NCBI GenBank assembly: GCA_938039795.1
Contig: CALHWU010000120.1
Span: 1 to 19,753 of the forward strand
Length of the DNA: 19,753 bases
Direction: 5' to 3'
DNA from: an uncultured Muribaculaceae bacterium
Lineage (GTDB): Bacteria; Bacteroidota; Bacteroidia; Bacteroidales; Muribaculaceae
Both the position numbers and the translations under genes were made by a program. Numbering within the stretch: position 1 is the stretch's first letter; the number at the start of each line of letters is the position of its first letter. Shown in pieces: positions 12,956-19,753 of this stretch. The notes under the pieces were generated by a model. That model was not told where the DNA came from, searched no databases, and saw only the letters and a program-made list of their open reading frames with translations.

Positions 12956-12963
12956 CAAAGTTA
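12956..12963 (-). promoter_or_regulatory. -7 promoter box of the second RhuM gene (leaderless type)
   Basis: TAACTTTG, then CAT, then ATG: the box ends three bases before the start codon, as in the first copy. A TTG at 12986-12988 lies 22 bases further up and could be a poorly spaced -33 element. The predicted transcript starts at or beside the ATG. Confidence 0.6.
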
Positions 12964-13020
12964 TGAAACATGTCTGATAACCATTCAATAGGAGACACAT
13001 AATTCATTCGTCTTTGACAA

Positions 13021-13046
13021 TCTATTGAAAAGGTCTATTGAAAAGA
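13021..13046. repeat. 13-bp tandem duplication
   Basis: TCTATTGAAAAGG (13021-13033) is directly followed by TCTATTGAAAAGA (13034-13046). It lies in the gene-free stretch between the second RhuM gene and the nifJ terminator, where no other structure is seen apart from weak short frames. Confidence 0.5.
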
Positions 13047-13137
13047 TTCTTAATGTTTTCATACCCCCTCAAAGCTTTGCAGATCGTTGTCATAGAGACA
13101 TCCTGTATTGAGTCAACCCCTCAGGAGGGATAAAGCG

Positions 13138-13185
13138 AGGCGGTGAGCCATAGCCCCCGGACTGGGGACATATGGCTCACCGCCT
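13138..13185 (-). terminator. Terminator hairpin of nifJ
   Basis: AGGCGGTGAGCCATA (13138-13152) and TATGGCTCACCGCCT (13171-13185) form a perfect 15-bp stem. The 18-base loop can pair further through CCCC and GGGG. It begins 48 bases after the nifJ stop codon, and the minus-strand sequence beyond it reads CGCTTTATCCC. A TTTA also follows on the other side, so it could stop transcription in both directions. Confidence 0.8.
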
Positions 13186-13233
13186 TATCTTTAGAGCCGG
13201 CTGCGGCGGAGCGCAGTCAGGCTGAGGGATCTA

Positions 13234-16200
13234 TCACTTGGGCAGATTGCCGATCTCGGGATCGACGCCCCACTGCTGCTGGGCCAGACGGCGATAGTTG
13301 TTGTAGCGCCACTGGGCGTTGGCCTTCGCTGCTGCGAAGAGCTCGCCGGCCTCGGCGGGATACTGCTTGGCAAGCGATGCGTAGCGCACCTCGCCCTTGA
13401 GGAAGTCCTCAAACTTATCCCAGTCGGGAGCCTTGCTGTCGAGCGAGAAGGGGTTCTGACCCGACTCCTCGAGAGCGGGATTGTAGCGCCAGAGGTGCCA
13501 GTAGCCGCATTCAACGGCCTTCTGCTCCTCAAGCTGCGAGTGACCCATGCCGGCCTTGATGCCGTGGTTGATACAGGGAGCGTAGGCGATGATCAGCGAC
13601 GGGCCGTCGTAGGCCTCGGCCTCGCGGATAGCCTTGAGGGTCTGAGCCTGGTCGGCGCCCATGGCTATCTGAGCGCAGTATACGTAGCCGTAGGTCGAAG
13701 CGATCAGACCGAGATCCTTCTTGCGGATGCGCTTGCCGCTCGCAGCGAACTTGGCGATGGCGCCGAGCGGAGTGGCCTTCGAAGCCTGGCCGCCGGTGTT
13801 GGAGTAGACCTCTGTGTCGACAACGAGCACGTTGATATTCTTGCCGCTTGCGAGCACGTGGTCGAGACCTCCGAAGCCGATATCGTAGGAAGCGCCGTCG
13901 CCGGCGATGATCCAGTGTGAACGCTTCACGAGATAGTGCTTCAGGTCAAGGATGGTCTTGCATACGTCGCATCCGCATGCCTCGCAGAGAGGTATCAGCT
14001 TGTCGGCGATGGCGCGGGTGGCGGCAGCGTCGTCGGCAGAGTCGAGCCACTGCTGTGCGAGCTCGTGGATCTCCTGGCTGCATGTCGGGCAGGCAGTGGC
14101 AGCCTTCATCGTCTCTGTCAGACGGCGGTGGAGCTGCTCGTTGGCGATGAACATGCCAAGACCGAACTCAGCGAAGTCCTCGAAGAGCGAGTTGCCCCAT
14201 GCCGGGCCATGACCCTGCTTGTTGACGGTGTAAGGTGTCGAGGGAACGGAGCCTGAATAGATCGACGAGCAGCCGGTAGCGTTGGCCACCATCTCGTGGT
14301 CGCCGAAGAGCTGCGAGATGAGCTTCACGTAAGGAGTCTCGCCGCAGCCCGAGCATGCGCCCGAGAATTCGAAGTAAGGCATTGCGAACTGTGAGTTCTT
14401 CACATTGGCCTTCACGTCGACCAGATCCTGCTTCGAGGCAACCTCCTTCACACAGTAGTCCCATTCTTTCTGAACGTCCAGCTGAGTTTCGAGAGGCTTC
14501 ATCACGAGAGCCTTCTCGCCCTTCTTGCCCGGGCAGACATCGGCACAGTTGCCGCAACCCAGACAGTCGAGCACGTCGACAGCCTGAACGAAGCGCATGC
14601 CGGTGAAAGTCTTGCCGATTGCGGGGATCGAATGACCCTCGGCGATAGGCGACGCTGCCATCTCCTTCTCGTCGAGCACGAACGGACGGATAGCGGCATG
14701 GGGGCAGACATAGGCGCACTTGTTGCACTGTATGCAGTTGTCGGCGATCCATTCGGGCACGAAAGTAGCCACACCGCGCTTCTCATAGCGGGCGGTTGCC
14801 TGCTGCCATGTGCCGTCCTCGATGCCCTTGAAGTCGGATACCTTCAGCAGGTCGCCGTCCTGTGCGTTGATGGGGCGCACGAGCTTGTTGATGAACTCCG
14901 GATCGTTATTCTTCACCTCCGGATCCTCCGGCAGGTTGCTCCACGACGGATCGACGTCGAGCTTGGCGTATTCGCCGCCGCGGTCAACGGCCGCATAGTT
15001 CTTGTCGACTACGTCCTGACCCTTCTTGCCATAGCTCTTCACGATGAATTTCTTCATCTGCTCTACGGCCAGATCCACGGGGATAACCTCGGTGATGCGG
15101 AAGAAGGCGCTCTGGAGGATGGTGTTGGTGCGGTTGCCCAGACCGATCTCCTGCGCGATCTTGGTGGCGTTGATATAGTAGACGGTGATGTTGTGGTCGG
15201 CGAAATATTTCTTGACCTTGGCGGGGAGGTTCTTGGCCAGCTCCTCGCCCTTCCAGATGGTGTTGAGCAGGAATGTGCCGCCGTCGCGGAGTCCGCGGGT
15301 GACGTCATAGAGATGCAGGTAAGCCTGCACGTGACAAGCCACGAAGTTGGGGGTGGTCACCAGATATGTCGAGCGGATGGGCTCGTCGCCGAAGCGCAGG
15401 TGAGAGCAGGTAAAGCCGCCCGACTTCTTCGAGTCATAAGCGAAGTAGGCCTGACAATACTTGTCGGTGTTGTCGCCGATGATCTTCACGGAGTTCTTGT
15501 TGGCGCCCACTGTTCCGTCTGCTCCGAGGCCGTAGAACTTGGCCTCGAACATCGTGTCGCTCACCACGATAGGATCTACCGGAGGAAGCGATGTGAAGTT
15601 TACGTCGTCGACGATACCGATGGTGAAATGATCCTTGGGCATCGGGAGGGCCAGATTGTTGTAGACGGCGATCATGTCGGCCGGAGTGGTATCCTTCGAT
15701 GCCAGACCGAAACGGCCTGCATAGATGGCGGGAGCGTCGGCGCGGTTCTTGTAGACCTCGCACACGTCGAGATAGAGCGGTTCGCCCGGAGCGCCCGGCT
15801 CCTTGGTGCGGTCGAGCACGGCGATACGCTTGGCGGTGGCGGGGATGGCGGCCAGCAGATGCTTTGCCGAGAACGGACGGTAGAGATGGACGCTTACGAG
15901 GCCCACTTTCTCGCCCTTGGCCAGCAGATGGTCCACGGCCTCCTGGGCTGCCTGCGTGCCCGAGCCCATGGCTATGATGACGCGCTCTGCCTGAGGATCG
16001 CCGTAATAGTTGAAGAGATGGTATTCGCGGCCGGTGATGGCTGAGATCTGCTTCATGTAGTCCTCTACGATCTCGGGCACGGCCTCATAGTAGGGATTGC
16101 TCGATTCGCGGTGCTGGAAGAAAACGTCGCCGTTCTCGGCCATGCCGCGTGCCACGGGAGCGTCGGGGTTGAGAGCGCGCTCGCGGAAAGCGGCCACTGC

Positions 16201-16800
16201 GTCGCGGTCGAGCAGCGGAGCCAGGTCATCCTGTTCGAGCATCTCGATCTTCTGTATCTCATGCGAGGTGCGGAATCCGTCGAAGAAGTTGACGAACGGT
16301 ATGCGCGACTTGATCGTGGCGAGATGAGCCACACCCGAGAGGTCCATGACCTCCTGTACGGAGCCTTCGGCCAGCATGGCGAAGCCTGTCTGGCGCGTGG
16401 CCATCACATCCTGATGGTCACCGAAGATGCTGAGCGCATGCGAAGCGATTGTACGGGCCGATACGTGGAACACGCTCGGAAGCATTTCGCCGGCTATCTT
16501 GTACATGTTGGGGATCATCAGAAGCAGACCCTGCGAAGCCGTATAGGTCGTCGTCAGAGCGCCTGCCTGCAGAGAGCCGTGCACCGCACCCGCTGCGCCG
16601 CCCTCCGACTGCATCTCCTGCACGAGAACCGTCTCGCCGAAGATGTTCTTTCGGCCGGCTGCGGCCCACTCGTCGACGTATTCTGCCATAGTCGACGACG
16701 GGGTGATCGGGTAAATGGCCGCCACTTCCGTAAACATGTACGAGATGTGGGCTGCTGCCTGATTACCGTCACAAGTCAAGAATTTCTTTTCCTTACTCAT
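13234..16800 (-). CDS. nifJ: Pyruvate:ferredoxin (flavodoxin) oxidoreductase
   Basis: This single-chain 1188-aa enzyme oxidises pyruvate with CoA to acetyl-CoA and CO2 and passes electrons to ferredoxin or flavodoxin, the main route from pyruvate in strict anaerobes. Domains run in the usual order: an N-terminal thiamine-enzyme pyrimidine domain with AIYPITPSSTMAEY (28-41), the transketolase C-like region, the gamma domain (FYGLGADGTVGANKNSVKII), two [4Fe-4S] motifs in CIQCNKCAYVCP (about 687-700) and CLGCGNCADVCPG (about 743-756), a third cluster region starting at CSGCGETPYVKL (about 814), and the thiamine-diphosphate site GDGASYDIGFGGLDHVL (about 965). The length fits family members. A Bacteroidota promoter precedes it and a strong hairpin follows, so it appears monocistronic. 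Oxygen sensitivity and strict anaerobic life are known for the family. Long opposite-strand frames here are shadows. Confidence 0.97.
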   Translation of the reverse strand: MSKEKKFLTCDGNQAAAHISYMFTEVAAIYPITPSSTMAEYVDEWAAAGRKNIFGETVLVQEMQSEGGAAGAVHGSLQAGALTTTYTASQGLLLMIPNMYKIAGEMLPSVFHVSARTIASHALSIFGDHQDVMATRQTGFAMLAEGSVQEVMDLSGVAHLATIKSRIPFVNFFDGFRTSHEIQKIEMLEQDDLAPLLDRDAVAAFRERALNPDAPVARGMAENGDVFFQHRESSNPYYEAVPEIVEDYMKQISAITGREYHLFNYYGDPQAERVIIAMGSGTQAAQEAVDHLLAKGEKVGLVSVHLYRPFSAKHLLAAIPATAKRIAVLDRTKEPGAPGEPLYLDVCEVYKNRADAPAIYAGRFGLASKDTTPADMIAVYNNLALPMPKDHFTIGIVDDVNFTSLPPVDPIVVSDTMFEAKFYGLGADGTVGANKNSVKIIGDNTDKYCQAYFAYDSKKSGGFTCSHLRFGDEPIRSTYLVTTPNFVACHVQAYLHLYDVTRGLRDGGTFLLNTIWKGEELAKNLPAKVKKYFADHNITVYYINATKIAQEIGLGNRTNTILQSAFFRITEVIPVDLAVEQMKKFIVKSYGKKGQDVVDKNYAAVDRGGEYAKLDVDPSWSNLPEDPEVKNNDPEFINKLVRPINAQDGDLLKVSDFKGIEDGTWQQATARYEKRGVATFVPEWIADNCIQCNKCAYVCPHAAIRPFVLDEKEMAASPIAEGHSIPAIGKTFTGMRFVQAVDVLDCLGCGNCADVCPGKKGEKALVMKPLETQLDVQKEWDYCVKEVASKQDLVDVKANVKNSQFAMPYFEFSGACSGCGETPYVKLISQLFGDHEMVANATGCSSIYSGSVPSTPYTVNKQGHGPAWGNSLFEDFAEFGLGMFIANEQLHRRLTETMKAATACPTCSQEIHELAQQWLDSADDAAATRAIADKLIPLCEACGCDVCKTILDLKHYLVKRSHWIIAGDGASYDIGFGGLDHVLASGKNINVLVVDTEVYSNTGGQASKATPLGAIAKFAASGKRIRKKDLGLIASTYGYVYCAQIAMGADQAQTLKAIREAEAYDGPSLIIAYAPCINHGIKAGMGHSQLEEQKAVECGYWHLWRYNPALEESGQNPFSLDSKAPDWDKFEDFLKGEVRYASLAKQYPAEAGELFAAAKANAQWRYNNYRRLAQQQWGVDPEIGNLPK

Positions 16801-16893
16801 AAGTCTGTAATCTATGTTTGTTTAGATGGATATGAAAGTCTTTTTGGTTTTGTCGCCGCACAGACCGTGCGCAAGGCGCATGTCTATGCACCG

Positions 16894-16923
16894 CGAAGTT
16901 ACAACTTTTTTCCGAAAAATCAA
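16894..16923 (-). promoter_or_regulatory. Promoter of nifJ
   Basis: On the minus strand TTG (16921-16923) is followed after 20 bases by TAACTTCG (16894-16901 with its first base at 16901). The box differs from TAnnTTTG by one base. The spacing suits the Bacteroidota housekeeping sigma factor. Confidence 0.6.
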
Positions 16924-17053
16924 CACTCGCATCCCTATGCTTCTCGCTGCATGCGTATTAATTTTTCACAAAAAAAACCACATCTGCCATTCCTTCTGCA
17001 AAACCGCTCCATTCGGCGCGATACTTTTACAGCGGGAGGAGCGGCGAAAGGAA

Positions 17054-17069
17054 TAATTTTGTAAATTTG
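17054..17069 (+). promoter_or_regulatory. Two abutting -7 boxes of nadB
   Basis: TAATTTTG (17054-17061) and TAAATTTG (17062-17069) both match TAnnTTTG and directly adjoin each other. Either could set the transcription start; together they predict starts 8 bases apart. No clear -33 element is seen for either. Confidence 0.55.
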
Positions 17070-17083
17070 CGGCGTCAACTCCT

Positions 17084-17100
17084 GCCGCGCCCGGCGCGGC
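17084..17100 (+). promoter_or_regulatory. GC-rich hairpin in the nadB leader
   Basis: GCCGCGC (17084-17090) pairs with GCGCGGC (17094-17100) around a 3-base loop. It is followed by GGGAGGA (17107-17113), about 20 bases before the ATG, which is too far for a normal Shine-Dalgarno. The word GGAATAATT occurs both here and just before the first -7 box. A regulatory role is possible but nothing identifies a ligand or protein. Confidence 0.35.
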
Positions 17101-17132
17101 ACCTTCGGGAGGAATAATTCTCACGCATTGCA

Positions 17133-18719
17133 ATGGTTAGAAAATACGACTATCTGGTGATCGGCGGAGGTATCGCCGGCATGAGTTTCGCCCTCAAAGT
17201 AGCCCGGACGGGCCGCGTGGCTCTGATATGTAAAAGCTCGCTCGACGAGGCTAACACCGCCCTCGCCCAGGGAGGAGTGGCGTCGGTCACCGACCTGCGC
17301 GTCGACGACTTCGACAAGCATATCCACGACACCATGGTGGCCGGCGACTGGCTGAGCGACCCCGTCGCCGTCAGGAAAGTCGTCACCGAAGCTCCGGAGC
17401 AGATCCGCCAGCTGCTCGAATGGGGAGTCGATTTCGACCGTCGCGACGACGGATCGTTTGACCTGCACCGCGAAGGAGGCCACTCCGAATTCCGCATACT
17501 CCATCACGCCGACAACACCGGCTACGAGATACAGCAGAGCCTCATACGCCGCATCAGGGAGTCGGCCGACATCGACGTCTTCGAGCATCACTTCGCCATC
17601 GAGATCATCACACAGCATCATCTCGGAAAGATCGTCACCCGGCGCACCCCCGACATCACATGCTACGGAGCCTATGTGCTCGACGAGACCACCGGCTCGG
17701 TCGACACATTCCTCTCGCGAGTGACCCTCATGGCCACCGGAGGCGTGGGCGCCGTATACACCACCACGACCAATCCGCTCGTGGCCACGGGCGACGGCAT
17801 AGCCATGGTCTACCGCGCCAAGGGCACCGTGCGCGACATGGAGTTCATCCAGTTCCATCCCACCGCCCTCTTCCATCCCGGCGACCGCCCCTCCTTCCTC
17901 ATCACCGAGGCCATGCGCGGCTACGGAGCGATACTGCGCAACCCGTCGGGCGAGCGGTTCATGGAGAAATATGACGAGCGGCTCGAACTGGCGCCACGCG
18001 ACGTCGTGGCCCGCGCCATCGACTCGGGGATGAAAGCCGGCGGCTACGACCACGTATATCTCGACGTCACCCACAAGGATCCCGAGGAGACGCGCCATCA
18101 TTTCCCCAACATCTACGCCAAATGCCTCTCGCTCGGCATTGACATCACAAAAGATTACATCCCGGTGGCTCCGGCAGCCCACTATCTGTGCGGAGGCATC
18201 GTGGTCGACACCAACGCCGAGTCGAGCATAAAGAGGCTCTATGCCGTAGGCGAATGCTCATGCACCGGACTCCACGGGGGCAACCGGCTCGCCTCAAACT
18301 CGCTCATCGAGGCAGTAGTCTACGCCGAGGCTGCCGCACGCCACGCTATGACCCACGCCCAAGGATACGAGCTGCGCGACGACGTGCCTCTCTGGAACGA
18401 CGAAGGCACGTCGCATCCCGAGGAGATGGTGCTCATCACCCAGAGCGCCAAGGAGGTCGGCCAGATCATGAGCGCCTATGTGGGCATCGTACGCTCCAAC
18501 CTCCGTCTTGACCGCGCATGGAACCGTCTCGACATACTTTACGAGGAGACAGAGCGCCTTTTCAAGCAGTCGAAGGTGTCGCGCACCATCTGCGAGCTCC
18601 GCAACATCATCAACGTCGGCTACCTCATCATGCGTCAGGCCAAGGAGCGCAAGGAATCGCGCGGACTCCACTACACTCTCGATTATCCGCCTCAGCCCCA
18701 CAACGAAACGCCGCGCTGA
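17133..18719 (+). CDS. nadB: L-aspartate oxidase (NadB)
   Basis: The flavoenzyme oxidises L-aspartate to iminoaspartate, the first step of bacterial NAD synthesis; anaerobes can use fumarate as electron acceptor. The 528-aa length is normal. The FAD Rossmann motif YLVIGGGIAGMSFAL is at 7-21, then NTALAQGGVA (41-50) and LHREGGHSEFRILHHADNTG (111-130). Active-site residues fall where the family has them: His242 in IQFHPTALF, Arg289 in LAPRDVVARAI and His350 in VAPAAHYLCGGI. The second FAD segment is GECSCTGLHGGNRLASNSL (373-391), and a helical C-terminal domain ends the protein. NadB rather than fumarate or succinate dehydrogenase is favoured by these signatures and the length. nadA and nadC are not nearby. 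The DUF4294 gene follows 70 bp downstream with no terminator visible between. Confidence 0.95.
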   Translation: MVRKYDYLVIGGGIAGMSFALKVARTGRVALICKSSLDEANTALAQGGVASVTDLRVDDFDKHIHDTMVAGDWLSDPVAVRKVVTEAPEQIRQLLEWGVDFDRRDDGSFDLHREGGHSEFRILHHADNTGYEIQQSLIRRIRESADIDVFEHHFAIEIITQHHLGKIVTRRTPDITCYGAYVLDETTGSVDTFLSRVTLMATGGVGAVYTTTTNPLVATGDGIAMVYRAKGTVRDMEFIQFHPTALFHPGDRPSFLITEAMRGYGAILRNPSGERFMEKYDERLELAPRDVVARAIDSGMKAGGYDHVYLDVTHKDPEETRHHFPNIYAKCLSLGIDITKDYIPVAPAAHYLCGGIVVDTNAESSIKRLYAVGECSCTGLHGGNRLASNSLIEAVVYAEAAARHAMTHAQGYELRDDVPLWNDEGTSHPEEMVLITQSAKEVGQIMSAYVGIVRSNLRLDRAWNRLDILYEETERLFKQSKVSRTICELRNIINVGYLIMRQAKERKESRGLHYTLDYPPQPHNETPR

Positions 18720-18789
18720 AGCGTTATTACCACGACCGGCGCACGGCAGCCGTGCGCCCCTTGACACGACACACATCATCTCCCCTTGT

Positions 18790-19425
18790 ATGCACCGACT
18801 TCTGACATATCTTATCTTTATATGCACGGCGCTGACTGCCGCAGCACAGACCGACATCGAGGTAAACATCCCGGTGGTGGAAAACCCGTCGGCGCTGCGC
18901 GACACCTACAAAGGCTATTACTGGACCGACATCGACGGAGAGCACGTAAAAATGATCGTTCTCAACGAGATCACCGTTTTTCCTCCGCTGAAATTCAAAA
19001 ACAAAAAGGAAGAACAGTTCTACTGGCGCACCGTGCGCGACGTCAAGAAAACGCTCCCTTACGCAAAGCTCATATGCGCAACGCTGCTCGAAACGTATGA
19101 GTATATCGAGACATTCCCCACGCAGCGCGAACGGGAGGAATACCTCAAAAAGATGGAAAAGGAGATTTTCAAGCAGTACAAACCCGTGCTGAAAAAATTC
19201 TCCAAAAGCCAGGCGCAGCTCCTGATCAAGCTCATCCGGCGCGAGACCGACCAGAGCTCCTACAACATCATCAAGGCATTTCTCGGATCGTTCCGCGCAA
19301 GCTTCTGGCAGACATTCGGACGCTTCTTCGGCGTAAACCTCAAAGGCGACTACCGCCCCGACAAAGACCGCAAGGACGCACTGATAGAGCGCATAGCCGT
19401 CAACGTCGAGGACGGTCTCCTCTGA
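18790..19425 (+). CDS. DUF4294 exported protein
   Basis: The 211-aa product begins with a signal peptide (MHRLLTYLIFICTALTAAAQ). The mature part carries the Bacteroidota DUF4294 pattern: DIDGEHVKMIVLNEITVFPP, FYWRTVRDVKKTLPYAKLI, then a charged helical region (REREEYLKKMEKEIFKQYKP), KSQAQLLIKLIRRETDQSSY, and FLGSFRASFWQTFGRFFGVN near the end. The function of the family is unknown; it is expected in the periplasm or at the envelope. The frame is open far upstream into nadB, but the ATG at 18790 starts the signal peptide and lies clear of the nadB stop. It is probably co-transcribed with nadB and is followed by a hairpin terminator. Confidence 0.85.
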   Translation: MHRLLTYLIFICTALTAAAQTDIEVNIPVVENPSALRDTYKGYYWTDIDGEHVKMIVLNEITVFPPLKFKNKKEEQFYWRTVRDVKKTLPYAKLICATLLETYEYIETFPTQREREEYLKKMEKEIFKQYKPVLKKFSKSQAQLLIKLIRRETDQSSYNIIKAFLGSFRASFWQTFGRFFGVNLKGDYRPDKDRKDALIERIAVNVEDGLL

Positions 19426-19443
19426 CCATCCCGCAAAAACATC

Positions 19444-19490
19444 CAGGCGCCGCGTCACCCTACAGTGACACAGCGCCTGTCGCTTTATCT
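19444..19490 (+). terminator. Terminator after the DUF4294 gene
   Basis: CAGGCGC (19444-19450) pairs with GCGCCTG (19473-19479), and inside it GTCAC (19454-19458) pairs with GTGAC (19465-19469) across a 3x3 internal loop. CGCTTTATCTT follows, a weak T-rich tail. It starts 18 bases after the stop codon. Confidence 0.7.
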
Positions 19491-19588
19491 TCGTGATCCG
19501 GATGGCTGAGCTGCCGCGCGACGACCCAGATGGGCCGTTATGACACACCCTCTTTTTATATATAGGCTATAGTGCCGAATTTTTTTCT

Positions 19589-19596
19589 TACCTTTG
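19589..19596 (+). promoter_or_regulatory. -7 promoter box of the lptF/lptG-like gene
   Basis: TACCTTTG matches TAnnTTTG, after an AT-rich stretch, and predicts a leader of about 70 bases before the ATG at 19674. Between the upstream terminator and this box (19491-19588) nothing else is seen. Confidence 0.6.
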
Positions 19597-19673
19597 TAGT
19601 CTTGAAAAGGCAGCGATTTCAATGCCTCGGATAAACCACTGAAACTGAACCCACACACAGCAAACAGATTCGA

Positions 19674-19753
19674 ATGATAGTGAAACGTCTATATCGGTTT
19701 ATGTTGCAGAGCTTTCTGCCGCTGCTGCTGATGACATTCCTCATCTGTCTGTT
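19674..19753 (+). CDS. LptF/LptG-family permease, N-terminal fragment
   Basis: Only the first 26 codons are inside the window. They encode a short basic start (MIVKRLYRF) followed by a hydrophobic helix (MLQSFLPLLLMTFLICL). This resembles the N-terminus of Bacteroidota YjgP/YjgQ (LptF/LptG) permeases, which form the inner-membrane part of the lipopolysaccharide export ABC transporter. The call depends on this short stretch and on a clear promoter box upstream. The gene continues beyond the right edge. Confidence 0.55.
   Translation, partial: MIVKRLYRFMLQSFLPLLLMTFLICL

Larger units (their letters stand above)
16801..17132. other. Divergent intergenic region between nifJ and nadB
   Basis: This 332-base stretch holds the nifJ promoter on the minus strand, the two nadB -7 boxes and the nadB leader hairpin. 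The nifJ leader is about 87 bases and includes a small CGCAC/GTGCG hairpin. The middle (about 16924-17050) is AT-rich with A- and T-runs; I see no gene or further repeat in it. Confidence 0.7.

Noticed and set aside
12985..13062. 25-aa frame upstream of the second RhuM gene (minus strand)
   Set aside because: It crosses the 13-bp tandem duplication, has its purine-rich stretch too close to the ATG, and has no counterpart at the first RhuM copy.
14632..16044. 470-aa open frame on the plus strand
   Set aside because: It is antisense to nifJ, which is unmistakable; the frame has no recognisable motif.
17121..18182. 353-aa open frame on the minus strand
   Set aside because: It is antisense to nadB; the Val/Asp/Gly-rich text mirrors the codon use of nadB.
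19426..19588. tRNA or other structured RNA after the DUF4294 gene
   Set aside because: The only clear structure is the terminator hairpin; no cloverleaf or conserved tRNA boxes are seen.

Overview
The window looks like a chromosomal segment of a moderately high-GC gut Bacteroidales, perhaps Muribaculaceae-like. The evidence is the Bacteroidota -7 promoter box (TAnnTTTG) in front of most transcription units, the gldE-gldD-phosphopantetheinyl-transferase cluster, a DUF4294 protein, a Bacteroidota-type LptF/LptG N-terminus, and mostly weak Shine-Dalgarno sequences. The family assignment within Bacteroidales is inference; no rRNA or tRNA gene is visible.

Layout. Positions 1-329 are accessory-looking: three GGGGTCAA repeats at 23-24 bp spacing (resembling an IS21-type element end) and a possible 50-aa ORF. 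Next come a RhuM-type DNA-binding/PLD-like fusion gene (330-1199), an exported Ere/ChaN-like protein (1318-2574), purN (2637-3230) and a small bacterial PH-domain membrane protein (3243-3662). A convergent intergenic region with inverted repeats separates these from a minus-strand two-gene phage-like operon (3808-7903): a complete large terminase and an upstream 724-aa protein of unknown function with beta-propeller-like repeats. No other phage genes are in the window. Divergent from it is aroB (8120-9187), which overlaps tail-to-tail with the minus-strand operon gldE-gldD-phosphopantetheinyl transferase (11697 down to 9162).

Upstream of gldE lies a 13-copy array of CCGCAC at 10-11 bp spacing (11820-11957), followed by a second minus-strand RhuM/PLD-like gene (12074-12952). 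Then come pyruvate:ferredoxin oxidoreductase (nifJ, 13234-16800, minus) with a strong 15-bp terminator hairpin, a divergent promoter region, nadB (17133-18719), a DUF4294 exported protein (18790-19425), a terminator, and the first 80 bases of an LptF/LptG-type permease gene running off the right edge.

The housekeeping genes cover purine, aromatic and NAD biosynthesis, anaerobic pyruvate metabolism and envelope functions. The most unusual content is the pair of RhuM/PLD-like genes, both with a perfect -7 box only three bases before ATG (predicted leaderless mRNAs), the orphan terminase operon with its strong SD and palindromic leader, and the helically phased repeat array. Functional statements rest on motif recognition by eye; no database search was run.
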